In this document: in pieces, positions 51,186 through 59,212 of the stretch
Layout of the letters: each line of letters opens with the position of its first letter
How positions within the stretch are numbered: the stretch's first letter is position 1
DNA from: Kineosporia sp. NBRC 101731
GTDB lineage: Bacteria; Actinomycetota; Actinomycetes; Actinomycetales; Kineosporiaceae
Direction of reading: 5' to 3'
Length of the DNA stretch: 64,000 nt
Assembly (NCBI RefSeq): GCF_030269305.1
Contig: NZ_BSTC01000011.1
Span: 182,860-246,859, forward strand
The notes under the pieces: model-generated
What the model saw: the letters and a program-made list of their open reading frames with translations, nothing else
Told to the model about the DNA's origin: nothing
Databases searched by the model: none
Program-made: the position numbers and the translations under genes

Positions 51186-52598
51186 TCATGGCTGCGGAGC
51201 ATCACCTCGCTGGTCCTGGCCTCCACCGACGGGGCGATGCCCGGCTCCGCCGGTGGAGGCCAGGACCAGGGCGCGAACCGCTTTCTGCTCGTCCGGGTAC
51301 CACGGCAGGCCATCGGCCGGAGCGGGTGAGTCCACCAGGGCGGCAGCCATCAGCATCCCGGTGGCGTGTGCCCGCGAGCAGGCGCTCAGCAGCTGATGGA
51401 GAGCAGCAACCATGTCGTCACCGTGTCGGCTGCCGGTACGGGACTGGATCAGGAGCGCAGCGTGGACGGAGCCGTCGTCCCGCAGCGCTCGTACGGCGAG
51501 CTCGTAGTGCTCGGGGCCGACCTGGTCCCCGAGGTACAGCACACCCTCGCTCCAGCTCGAGGCCGGCAGGAGCGAGTCGATGGTGCGCCGGAGCGGATGG
51601 TCGGTGTGGCAGAGCTCGGCACCGGCGAGTGCGGCGGTGCGGGCGGCGGCCATCGCGCCGGCCTGGTCGTCGCTGATGATCAGCAGACCGGAACCTTCGG
51701 GTGGGGTCTGCGTGATCAGGAGCTTGGCGACGTCGAGGGACTCCGCGACAGACTCCGTCACGATCACCCCGAGCGCGCTCAGGCACCGGCGCTGCGCCGG
51801 TGCGAGGTTCCCTTCGTCCAGGACGACCAGCGGTGGGTGTGGGGGCGACCCGGGTACGACCCGGGACAGCACCTCGGCGGTGAGACCGGCGGTGAGGCAG
51901 GAGGACCCCAGGATGACGACCTGCGTCGCGGTGCCGTGGCCCCAGCAGCTCATGACCTGCTGGGCGCTCACATTCGCGGCGTCGCCGAGGTCGACGAACC
52001 CGGACAGAGGAAGGCTGCGACGCCAGATCTCCTCGAGCAGCTGGGTGGCCAGAAGGCTTCCGCGCACCGCGACCGCCACCCCGGCGACCCTCCCGGCGTC
52101 CTGTTCGGCGTCCTGTTCGGCGACCGCCCCGGCAGCCCGTACGCCGTGCCGGATCGCTGTCGCATTCAGCCGGACGAGGGGGAGCGGGTTCAGTACCCCC
52201 AGGCTTCCCGGCCCGATCATCAACAGCCCGCGCCGGCTCGCCCGGGCGGACAACTGCAGGCCCTCGTCATGGCTGGTGGCGGTGACGACGGCCACGGCCC
52301 TCACCCCGGCGTCGGCGCAGTCGTCCAGGGCCGCGAGCAAGTGCGGACCGGGTACCGCGAGGATCGCCAGATCGGGACGCCACGGGACCTCGCCCACCGA
52401 CCGGAACCCGTCGGATGCTCCGGTCGGATCAACCTGGGCGAGGGTGCCGCAGAACTGTCCCATCCGCAGCGCCTGGTGATAGGTCCCGGCCGGATCGCCG
52501 GGCGTGCGGTGGCTACCGACCACCACGACGGTGCGAGGTGACAGCAGAGCGTTCATGGTGGCGAGTGGCGGGCGACGTGCCGTCGTGAGCGTGCTCAT
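51186..52598 (-). CDS. CoA-binding / acyl-CoA synthetase (NDP-forming) alpha-like protein
   Basis: 470 residues. N-terminal CoA-binding Rossmann domain (LSPRTVVVVGSHRTPGDPAG; DLAILAVPGPHLLAALDDCA; GLLMIGPGSLGVLNPLPLVR) followed by two succinyl-CoA-ligase-like flavodoxin domains (LSGFVDLGDAANVSAQQVMS; ATQVVILGSSCLTAGLTAEV; GSGLLIISDDQAGAMAAART). The ATP-grasp domain of complete ADP-forming acetyl-CoA synthetases is absent and no beta subunit lies nearby. A phosphohistidine corresponding to the usual position is not evident. It heads the - strand series. Possibly a CoA-sensing or acyl-transfer protein. Confidence 0.7.
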   Translation of the reverse strand: MSTLTTARRPPLATMNALLSPRTVVVVGSHRTPGDPAGTYHQALRMGQFCGTLAQVDPTGASDGFRSVGEVPWRPDLAILAVPGPHLLAALDDCADAGVRAVAVVTATSHDEGLQLSARASRRGLLMIGPGSLGVLNPLPLVRLNATAIRHGVRAAGAVAEQDAEQDAGRVAGVAVAVRGSLLATQLLEEIWRRSLPLSGFVDLGDAANVSAQQVMSCWGHGTATQVVILGSSCLTAGLTAEVLSRVVPGSPPHPPLVVLDEGNLAPAQRRCLSALGVIVTESVAESLDVAKLLITQTPPEGSGLLIISDDQAGAMAAARTAALAGAELCHTDHPLRRTIDSLLPASSWSEGVLYLGDQVGPEHYELAVRALRDDGSVHAALLIQSRTGSRHGDDMVAALHQLLSACSRAHATGMLMAAALVDSPAPADGLPWYPDEQKAVRALVLASTGGAGHRPVGGGQDQRGDAPQP

Positions 52599-52778
52599 GA
52601 TCCGGCCTCCTCGAGCATCGCCCTGTCTGGGCCGGTGCCCTACCTCACCATGGCACTGCGTTCTCGCCGGTTCGGGCAGAGTCTTTCGGCCCTCCCCGAT
52701 CCGGATGGCCTAGCCTCGTGGCGGCTTTCACAGGGTCAGCGGCAGATGTTCGGGTCGGGCGCGGTGGTCGGCCTCCCT

Positions 52779-52903
52779 GGTCCAAGGTCCTGAGATGCGT
52801 CGAACGGTCAGTCGAACCGTCACCGGACGGGAAATCCGTATGGCATTGAAAAATGTCATCTTTGATCAGATGGGCCGGTTCGGGTCCGGGACGTTCGCCT
52901 CTG
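52779..52903. promoter_or_regulatory. DosR/OsdR-like site and shared upstream element of Usp paralog B
   Basis: GGTCCAAGGTCC (52779-52790) differs from the inverted repeat at 47676-47687 by one base. GGACGTTCGCCTCTG (52889-52903) is identical to 47718-47732 and lies at a similar distance from the start codon (62 versus 66 nt). This suggests common control of both Usp genes. Confidence 0.5.
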
Positions 52904-52965
52904 CTGGAGGGGTCGTTGCGAACGGAGGCTGGGTCTACGAGCAGGTGACATCGAAGGAGATGGCG

Positions 52966-53448
52966 ATGAGCGAGAACACGTCGTCGGGCCGGCCCCGCAT
53001 CGTGGTCGGCGTGGACGGATCTGAGCAGTCGAAATACGCTCTGCGGTGGGCCAGTCGGTTGGCCGGTCTGGCCGGTCCGGGTGCCGGGCCGCAGATTCAG
53101 GCAGTCATCGCCTGGGACTTCCCGGCGCCGTACGGTTTCGGTGCGCCGATGCCCAACTGGAATGCCGATGAGGTCGCGACGGGTGTGCTGACCGCTGCGG
53201 TGAAAGAGGCCTATCCCGAGGGTGAACCGGACGGCCTGGTGACCGTGGTCCGGGAAGGTGGGGCGGCCGCGGTCCTGATCGGACTGTCGGAGGGGGCACT
53301 GATGACCGTGGTCGGCAGCCGTGGTCACGGTGGCTTCTCCGGCCTGCTGATCGGATCGGTCAGCGAGAAGGTCGCCGAGCATGCGCACAGTCCGGTGCTC
53401 GTGGTCCACGGAGACGCGGACGGTCCGGTGCCGCCTCCGCTGCCCTGA
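52966..53448 (+). CDS. Universal stress protein, single domain (paralog B)
   Basis: 160 residues; ATG 52966 chosen because AAGGAGA lies 5 nt upstream, while the longer frame upstream matches the regulatory DNA of the paralog. ATP motif VVGSRGHGGFSGLLIGSVS intact. VVGVDGSEQSKYALRWASRL and QAVIAWDFPAPYGFGAPMPN mirror the protein at 47799. Divergent from the CoA-ligase-like gene. Confidence 0.9.
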   Translation: MSENTSSGRPRIVVGVDGSEQSKYALRWASRLAGLAGPGAGPQIQAVIAWDFPAPYGFGAPMPNWNADEVATGVLTAAVKEAYPEGEPDGLVTVVREGGAAAVLIGLSEGALMTVVGSRGHGGFSGLLIGSVSEKVAEHAHSPVLVVHGDADGPVPPPLP

Positions 53449-53463
53449 GGCAGGTGGTGGAGG

Positions 53464-54096
53464 TCAACGGGGTCGGCCGCTTCCGGACCGCAGGTGCTCG
53501 AGCCCGGCGAGCAGACTCTCCAGACCCAGCCGGAACGCACGCTCCGAGCGGTCACCCGGCTGGGCGAGGGTCGCCCCGCGGGCCCGCGACAGCGCCGAGT
53601 CCGGATCGCCGCCGTCGGCCCAGACCTCGACCGGGGCCCCGGCGTCCAGGGCCGAGCCGAGGATGAAACTGTCCAGCACCGTCACCACGTGCAGGAGGTC
53701 CTGGTCGCCGAAACCCGCGTCGTGCAGCACCTCGGCCAGGGTCTCGTACGAGGCGAGCGTGGCCGGATGAGCCACGGTCTGCGCGGTCATCAGGGGCACC
53801 ACCGCCGGGTGGGCGGCGTACGCGGCGCGGTACGAGGCGGCCCAGCGCGTGGTGAAGTCGCGCCAGGTCTCGCCCGGGCGGCGGTCGGACGGCATCGCGG
53901 ACACCGACAGCAGTCCGCGAATGCCCTCGATCACCTCTTCCCGGCCACCTTTGACATGGTGGTAGAGCGAGGAGGTGCCGACACCCAGCTCCCGGGCGAG
54001 GGCGGGCAGGGCGAGCGTGCCGGTGGCGTCGAGCTGGGCCAGAGCGGCCCGCAGGATCGCCTCGCGCGAGAGCAGAGGCTTGGCGGGTCGGGCCAT
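53464..54096 (-). CDS. TetR-family regulator
   Basis: 210 residues on the - strand, 41 bp downstream of the agmatine deiminase gene. HTH: REAILRAALAQLDATGTLAL, PALARELGVGTSSLYHHVKG. C-terminal helical domain with AQTVAHPATLASYETLAEVL. It may control the agmatine deiminase/urease locus through the palindrome at 55211, an inference from linkage. Confidence 0.88.
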   Translation of the reverse strand: MARPAKPLLSREAILRAALAQLDATGTLALPALARELGVGTSSLYHHVKGGREEVIEGIRGLLSVSAMPSDRRPGETWRDFTTRWAASYRAAYAAHPAVVPLMTAQTVAHPATLASYETLAEVLHDAGFGDQDLLHVVTVLDSFILGSALDAGAPVEVWADGGDPDSALSRARGATLAQPGDRSERAFRLGLESLLAGLEHLRSGSGRPR

Positions 54097-54100
54097 TCAG

Positions 54101-54145
54101 GTCAGCCGGGTCAGCCGGGTCAGCCGGGTCAGCCGGGTCAACGGG
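54101..54145. repeat. 9-bp tandem repeat (GTCAGCCGG, about five units)
   Basis: Four exact GTCAGCCGG units (54101-54136) and one variant GTCAACGGG fill the gap between agmatine deiminase and TetR, covering the deiminase stop codon. Confidence 0.8.
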
Positions 54146-55184
54146 GCTGCTGCTGGGTGATGCAGTGGATGCCGCCGCCGAAGGCGAAGATGTCACGCGC
54201 GTCGACGGTGACGACGGTGCGGTCGGGGTAGGCGCTCTGCAGCACGGCCCGGGCCTGCTCGTCGCGGGGATCGTCGAACGAGCAGAGCACCACCACGTCG
54301 TTGGCCACGTAGTGGTTGACGTAGGAGTGGTCGACGAGTTCGCCGGCCATCTCGTGCCGTTCGGGGGCCAGCAGCTCGATGACCTCCAGGCGCTGGCCGC
54401 GGGCGTCGGTGGCATCCCGCAGAATGGCCGAGACCTCTTGCGAGACAGCGTAGTCGGGGTGGCCGGGGTCGGTCTGGGTGTGCACGACGACAGTGCCCGG
54501 GCGGGTGAACGCGGCGACGATGTCGACATGGCCACGGGTGCCGAACTCGCCGTAGTCGGCGGTCAGGCCGCGCGGCAGCCAGATCGCGGTGGTGGTGCCG
54601 AGCTGGGCGTGGATCTCGGTCTCGACGTCCTCGCGGGTCCAGCCGGGATTGCGGTCGGGGTCGAGCTGCACGGTCTCGGTCAGCAGCACGGTGCCCGCGC
54701 CGTCGACGTGCAGGCCGCCACCCTCCTGAGTCAGGGTCGAGGTGCTCACCGGCATGTCGGCGCGTTCGGCGATCGCGGTGGCCACGTAGGCGTCCAGGTC
54801 CCACTTCGCCCATTTCTGGGCGCCCCAGCCGTTGAAGCACCAGTCCACGGCGATCAGCCCGTCACCGTCACCGTCACCGTCACCGGTGGGGGTGCGGACG
54901 AAGGTGGGGCCCGAGTCACGCAGCCAGGCGTCGTCGAGGGCGACCTCGACCAGCTGGATCCGCGGGTCGAGCAGCGTCTTGGCGGCGGAGTCGTCACCGG
55001 GGGCCACGAGCATGGAGACCTGTTCGTACCCGGCGATGGTGTTCGCGACGGCGCTCCAGGCGGTGCGCGCGCGGGTCAGGTCGGGCCCGCCGGTCTCGCC
55101 GAACGTGGGGTTGGGCGTGGGGAAGGCCATCCAGGTGCGCTCGTGCGCTTCCCATTCGGCGGGCATGTGGCGTCCGGCGTGCAT
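54138..55184 (-). CDS. aguA: Agmatine deiminase (peptidyl-arginine deiminase family)
   Basis: 348 residues from ATG 55184 with GGAGGA upstream. Hydrolyses agmatine to N-carbamoylputrescine and ammonia. Motifs: MPAEWEAHERTWMAFPTPNP, DDAWLRDSGPTFV, EGGGLHVDGAGTVLLTE, FGTRGHVDIVAAFTRPG and the catalytic Cys in FGGGIHCITQQQPR at the C-terminus. A (Gly-Asp) run near residue 100 comes from a GTCACC hexanucleotide repeat (54861-54884). Divergent from the urease-like operon across one palindrome. Confidence 0.88.
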   Translation of the reverse strand: MHAGRHMPAEWEAHERTWMAFPTPNPTFGETGGPDLTRARTAWSAVANTIAGYEQVSMLVAPGDDSAAKTLLDPRIQLVEVALDDAWLRDSGPTFVRTPTGDGDGDGDGLIAVDWCFNGWGAQKWAKWDLDAYVATAIAERADMPVSTSTLTQEGGGLHVDGAGTVLLTETVQLDPDRNPGWTREDVETEIHAQLGTTTAIWLPRGLTADYGEFGTRGHVDIVAAFTRPGTVVVHTQTDPGHPDYAVSQEVSAILRDATDARGQRLEVIELLAPERHEMAGELVDHSYVNHYVANDVVVLCSFDDPRDEQARAVLQSAYPDRTVVTVDARDIFAFGGGIHCITQQQPR

Positions 55185-55210
55185 GGGGTCCTCCGGGGGT
55201 CGGGCGTGCC

Positions 55211-55245
55211 CCCACCTTAACCGAAATGATTTCGATTAAGGTGGG
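55211..55245. promoter_or_regulatory. 35-bp palindromic operator holding both divergent -10 boxes
   Basis: CCCACCTTAACCGAAAT (55211-55227), one base, ATTTCGATTAAGGTGGG (55229-55245): 17-bp arms with one mismatch. TAAGGT occurs in each orientation; the rightward copy (55237-55242) is 7 nt before the urease ATG, the leftward copy 29 nt before the deiminase ATG. The AAATGATTT core resembles Fur/Zur-type sites, but a TetR protein is encoded nearby. Confidence 0.75.
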
Positions 55246-55249
55246 CGGC

Positions 55250-55942
55250 ATGCGGTTGACCCCCACCGAGCGTGACCGGCTGCTGATCTTCACGGCCGCC
55301 GAACTGGCCAGGTCACGGCGATCCCGCGGCTTGCGGCTGAACATTCCGGAGGCCACGGCGCTGATCGCCGACACGGTGTGTGAGGCCGCGCGCGACGGAG
55401 CCCGCCTGGCGCAGGCGATGGAGGCGGGGCGCACGGTGCTCGGCCCGCACGAGGTGCTGCCGGGGGTCGCGGACGTCGTGGACCGGGTCGAGGTGGAGGC
55501 CGTGTTCGACGACGGCACCCGGCTCGTGGTGGTCACGGATCCGTTCGCAGGATCCTTGGGTGACGATGCCCCGGGCGCGTTGCTGCCCGGCCCCGCCCAG
55601 CCGGTCACCTTCCCCGACGCGGTGACGATCCCGGTGACCAACACGTCCCCCGTTCCCATCAGCGTCACCTCGCACTTCCACTTCTTCGAGGTCAACCCCC
55701 GTCTACGGTTCGACCGGCGGGCGGCGTACGGACGACGTCTCGCCATCGATGCCGGCGGCACCGTGCGTTTCGATCCGGGCCAGACCCGCGAGGTCGAGCT
55801 GACCCCGATCGGGGGTGCCCGCGTCGTCATCGGTTTCGCCGGTCTCGTCGACGGCCCGCTGGACGCGCCCGGCGCGATCGCCGCCGCCCTCGAGAAGGCC
55901 CACGCCTGTGGGTATCTGGACACCCAGGAGGAGCAGGCATGA
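55250..55942 (+). CDS. ureAB: Fused urease gamma-beta subunit
   Basis: 230 residues from ATG 55250, apparently leaderless. Residues 1-100 are the gamma subunit (MRLTPTERDRLLIFTAAELA; LRLNIPEATALIADTVCEAA; VLPGVADVVDRVEVEAVFDD). Residues 125-225 are the beta subunit (VTNTSPVPISVTSHFHFFEV; FDRRAAYGRRLAIDAGGTVR; VELTPIGGARVVIGFAGLVD). Fusion of the two is known in some bacteria. Four-base overlap with the alpha-subunit gene. No ureEFGD genes follow. Confidence 0.92.
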   Translation: MRLTPTERDRLLIFTAAELARSRRSRGLRLNIPEATALIADTVCEAARDGARLAQAMEAGRTVLGPHEVLPGVADVVDRVEVEAVFDDGTRLVVVTDPFAGSLGDDAPGALLPGPAQPVTFPDAVTIPVTNTSPVPISVTSHFHFFEVNPRLRFDRRAAYGRRLAIDAGGTVRFDPGQTREVELTPIGGARVVIGFAGLVDGPLDAPGAIAAALEKAHACGYLDTQEEQA

Positions 55943-57624
55943 GCCTCGCCGGAGCCGACTACGCCAGCGCCTACGGACCGCGCGAGGGCGACCGGATCCG
56001 CCTCGGCGACACCGGTCTGGTGATCGAGGTCGAGGCGGACTCCCAGCGGCCGGGCGAGGAGTTCCTCGCCGGTTTCGCCAAGACCGCCCGTGACGGCATG
56101 CACCTCAAGGCCGCCCGGGTCAGCCAGACCTGCGACGTGGTGATCTCGAACGTGGTCGTCATCGACGCGGTGCTGGGCATCCGTAAGGTCTCGATCGGGA
56201 TCCGGGAGGGCCGCATCAGCGCCATCGGGCGGGCCGGGAACCCGGACACCCTCGACGGGGTGGACGTCGTGGTCGGCACCGGCACCACGATCGTGCCGGG
56301 GGAGGGCCTGATCGCCACGGCGGGGGCCATCGACACCCACGTGCACCTGCTCAGCCCCCGCATCATGGAGGCCTCGCTGGCCAGCGGCGTCACCACGATC
56401 ATCGGGCAGGAGTTCGGCCCGGTCTGGGGCGTCGGCGTGAACTCGCCCTGGGCCCTGCGCCACGCCTTCAACGCGTTCGACGCCTGGCCGGTGAACATCG
56501 GCTTCCTGGGCCGAGGTTCGGCCTCCGACCCGGGCTCGTCGGTGGAGGCCCTGGTCGAGGGCGGCGCCTGCGGGTTCAAGGTGCACGAGGACATGGGTGC
56601 GCACGCCCGCGCCCTGGACACCGCGCTGCGGGTGGCGCAGGAGTACGACGTGCAGGTCGCGCTGCACACCGACGGGATCAACGAGTCGCTGTCGGTGCAG
56701 GACACGCTCGCCGTGCTGGAGGGGCGCACGATCCACGCGTTCCACATCGAGGGCTGCGGCGGCGGGCACGTGCCGAACGTGCTGAGCCTGGCCGGGGAAC
56801 CGAACGTCATCGGCTCGTCCACCAACCCGACCCTGCCCTTCGGGCGCGACGCGGTCGCCGAGCACTTCCACATGATCATGGCCGCGCACGGGCTCAAGGA
56901 AGACCTGCCCGGTGACGCGGAGCTGGCCCGCGACCGGATCCGGGCCGGCACGATGGGCGCCGAGGACGTGCTGCACGACCTGGGCATCATCCCGATCACC
57001 TCCTCCGACGCCCAGGGCATGGGCCGCGCCGGGGAGACCGTGCGCCGCACCTTCGCGATGGCCGGGAAGATGAAGGCCGACCTCGGCGCCCTGAACCCCG
57101 GGGAGACCAACGACAACGCCCGCGCCCTGAGATATATCGCCAAGCTGACGGCCAATCCGGCGATCGCGCACGGCCTCTCCCACGAGATCGGCACGCTCGA
57201 GGTGGGCAAACTCGCCGATGTCGTGCTGTGGCGTCCCCCATTCTTCGGTGCGAAACCCGACCTCGTGCTCAAGGCGGGCTTTCCCGCCTACGGGATCACC
57301 GGCGACCCGAACGCCGCGATCGACCGCGCCGAACCTCTGGTCTACGGACCGCAGTTCGGCGGGCACGGCGCGACCGCGGCCGATCTGTCGGTGGCCTTCA
57401 CCTCCCAGGCCGCCGCGCAGGACGGCAACGACACCATGACCACCCGCCGCCGGCGCGTCGGCGTACGGGGCACCCGGGGCATCGGCCCCGCCCAGATGCT
57501 GCTCAACCACCGCCTCGCCACCGTGCGCGTGGCCCCGGAATCCGGGCTCGTCACGGTCGACGGTGAGCCCGTCACCTCCACCCCGGCCGAGTCCACCGCA
57601 CTCAACCGTCTCTACTTCCTCTGA
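55939..57624 (+). CDS. ureC: Urease alpha-like subunit with altered flap
   Basis: 561 residues, ATG overlapping the previous stop. Nickel ligands appear kept: DTHVHLL, carbamylated Lys in GFKVHED, His in ALHTDGINES, His in HIEGCGGGHVPN, Asp in ITSSDAQGMGR. The mobile flap normally reads MVCHHL; here it is IMAAHGL, so the flap Cys is Ala and one His is Gly. The text between (KVHEDMGAHARAL) also differs from true ureases (KIHEDWGATP). It therefore belongs to a divergent, accessory-free urease group and its substrate may not be urea. Confidence 0.88.
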   Translation: MSLAGADYASAYGPREGDRIRLGDTGLVIEVEADSQRPGEEFLAGFAKTARDGMHLKAARVSQTCDVVISNVVVIDAVLGIRKVSIGIREGRISAIGRAGNPDTLDGVDVVVGTGTTIVPGEGLIATAGAIDTHVHLLSPRIMEASLASGVTTIIGQEFGPVWGVGVNSPWALRHAFNAFDAWPVNIGFLGRGSASDPGSSVEALVEGGACGFKVHEDMGAHARALDTALRVAQEYDVQVALHTDGINESLSVQDTLAVLEGRTIHAFHIEGCGGGHVPNVLSLAGEPNVIGSSTNPTLPFGRDAVAEHFHMIMAAHGLKEDLPGDAELARDRIRAGTMGAEDVLHDLGIIPITSSDAQGMGRAGETVRRTFAMAGKMKADLGALNPGETNDNARALRYIAKLTANPAIAHGLSHEIGTLEVGKLADVVLWRPPFFGAKPDLVLKAGFPAYGITGDPNAAIDRAEPLVYGPQFGGHGATAADLSVAFTSQAAAQDGNDTMTTRRRRVGVRGTRGIGPAQMLLNHRLATVRVAPESGLVTVDGEPVTSTPAESTALNRLYFL

Positions 57625-57629
57625 CCCAC

Positions 57630-57675
57630 GTCCTCCATTGGTGCCGTGGTGATCGACAGGGCACCAATGGAGGAC
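57630..57675. terminator. Terminator of the urease operon
   Basis: GTCCTCCATTGGTGCC (57630-57645) and GGCACCAATGGAGGAC (57660-57675), perfect 16-bp stem, 14-nt loop, six bases after the stop. No T tract. Confidence 0.75.
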
Positions 57676-57773
57676 GCCTCGACCGGGCGATCCGGGGATG
57701 TCGCGCGCGGGGGTGGGCACCGCGGTGGAGCCGCGCTTGTCCTGCCCACCCGGTAACCACTACCAATAGGTTC

Positions 57774-58226
57774 ATGGCTCTGGGGTGGAAGCTGGTCATC
57801 GACAGTCACGACGCGATCGCGCTCGCCGAGTTCTGGGCGGCGGCGCTGGAGTACACGCCCGAAGACCAGAGCGCTCTGATCGAGCATCTGGTCGGGGCTG
57901 GTCAGGTGCCACCGGCCGCGATCGTGGAGCACGAGGGGCGCCAGTACTTCCGGGGTATGGCAGCGATCCGGCACCCGGACGACCCGTTCGACGCCTTCAC
58001 CGGCATCGGCCAGGGACGTCGGCTGCTGTTCCAGGAGGTGCCCGAGGAGAAGACGGCGAAGAACCGGCTCCACATCGACGTGCACCGGGGCCCGGGATCA
58101 CTGGACGATCTGGTGGCCCGGCTGGAGAAGCTCGGCGCGACCCGGGTGAACGAGGTGAATCAGGGGCCGGCCGGTCACTGGTGGGTCATGCGCGACCCGC
58201 AAGGCAACGAGTTCTGCTGCTCCTGA
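57774..58226 (+). CDS. VOC-family (glyoxalase-like) protein
   Basis: 150 residues from ATG 57774. Two beta-alpha-beta-beta modules: LGWKLVIDSHDAIALAEFWA and NRLHIDVHRGPGSLDDLVAR ... WVMRDPQGNEFCC. HxD and the final E/D-rich strand match the Glyoxalase_6 type; it may bind a metal or an antibiotic. Convergent with the hydrolase gene 7 bp away. Confidence 0.85.
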   Translation: MALGWKLVIDSHDAIALAEFWAAALEYTPEDQSALIEHLVGAGQVPPAAIVEHEGRQYFRGMAAIRHPDDPFDAFTGIGQGRRLLFQEVPEEKTAKNRLHIDVHRGPGSLDDLVARLEKLGATRVNEVNQGPAGHWWVMRDPQGNEFCCS

Positions 58227-58233
58227 TGTTCTT

Positions 58234-59124
58234 TCAGCCGTGATCGACCTGGCCGGTGAAGTCGAGCAGGATATCGGCCAGGGCCTGCGGGGCTTCCTGG
58301 GCAACCAGGTGACCGACGCCTTCCAGGTGGTGGGAGGTGATCTCCTGCTGCGTCAACTGGCGCAGGGTCTGCTGGGTGAAGGGGGCGCTGAAACCGTCGA
58401 TACTGAGTACGGGCACGGTCAGAGGATTGCTCTCGGCCAGTGCCGCGGTCTTGCCGCCGTCGGAGAAGAGGGCCTGGTAGAGACCTTGCGTGCCGCGCCA
58501 GCCCTCGGGCCGCCCGTAGCTGCGCAGGAACTCGTCGAAGTCGGCCTCGGTGACCGAGCCCGGCACCCCGGTCATCATCGGGTACGCCCAACCCTCGATC
58601 AGCTCGCGTTCGTGGCCGGGCAGGAGGATCTCCGGGATGCCGGGTGTGCCCAGGAACCCCAGATGCCAGGACCCACCGTGGTTCACGTCGGCCAGGGCCT
58701 CCAGCCCGAAGCCTGCCAGCGTCGTCTCGATCCCGGTGAAGCTGAGTACGTCGTCGGGGTGTGTGGCCGCGAACCGGAAACCCACACCGCCGCTGATGTC
58801 CTGACACACGAGGTGCACGGGGCCAAGGTCCAGATGCTTGATCAGGTGGTGCAGGTCCTCGGCCGAGGCCGCCTCGCCGTAGTCGTGGTCGGTGGCGCGG
58901 GAGTCGCCGAAGCCACGCAGGTCGACGGCGATCACGCGGTGAGTGCCGGCCAGGAGTGGAATCAGCTGGCGAAAGGCCCACCAGGTCTCCGGCCAGCCGT
59001 GCACGAGCAGGATGGGGGAGCCGCCGGTGCCGGCCGAGACATGGTGCAGTCGGGCGCTGTCGAGGTCGGTCAGGTGGTGGGTGGCACCGGGGACGGTGGC
59101 GCCGAGGGGTTCGATGACGGGCAT
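58234..59124 (-). CDS. Alpha/beta hydrolase (epoxide-hydrolase/haloalkane-dehalogenase-like)
   Basis: 296 residues from ATG 59124; a TTG at 59151 would lie inside the operator and is unlikely. LLVHGWPETWWAFRQLIPLL (oxyanion HGWP), nucleophile Asp in HLVCQDISGGVGFRFA, and the catalytic His in LEGVGHLVAQEAPQAL. HGWPE with a nucleophilic Asp points to epoxide hydrolases. Expression is probably repressed by the divergent MarR protein through two palindromes. Confidence 0.85.
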   Translation of the reverse strand: MPVIEPLGATVPGATHHLTDLDSARLHHVSAGTGGSPILLVHGWPETWWAFRQLIPLLAGTHRVIAVDLRGFGDSRATDHDYGEAASAEDLHHLIKHLDLGPVHLVCQDISGGVGFRFAATHPDDVLSFTGIETTLAGFGLEALADVNHGGSWHLGFLGTPGIPEILLPGHERELIEGWAYPMMTGVPGSVTEADFDEFLRSYGRPEGWRGTQGLYQALFSDGGKTAALAESNPLTVPVLSIDGFSAPFTQQTLRQLTQQEITSHHLEGVGHLVAQEAPQALADILLDFTGQVDHG

Positions 59125-59141
59125 GCGCTTCACTCTCGTTT

Positions 59142-59184
59142 GGACAACCAAGGTTGTCCATCAAGGTAGACAACCTTGGTTGTC
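59142..59184. promoter_or_regulatory. Twin MarR operators
   Basis: GGACAACC-AA-GGTTGTCC (59142-59159) and GACAACC-TT-GGTTGTC (59169-59184): two near-identical palindromes 26 bp centre to centre between divergent genes. TAAACT (59201-59206) is the -10 of the MarR gene; its likely -35 (TTGTCG, 59180-59185) lies at the end of the second operator. Confidence 0.82.
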
Positions 59185-59212
59185 GCTGTCAACGCGGCCA
59201 TAAACTGGGGTC

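Noticed and set aside
54101..54145. CRISPR array from short repeats (also 34244, 48301, 51122)
   Set aside because: Units are 9-12 bp and directly adjacent, without spacers, and no cas genes occur in the window.
54994..57720. 908-residue - strand frame opposite the urease genes
   Set aside because: Its strand is antisense to intact urease subunits; Val/Gly/Arg/His-rich shadow sequence.
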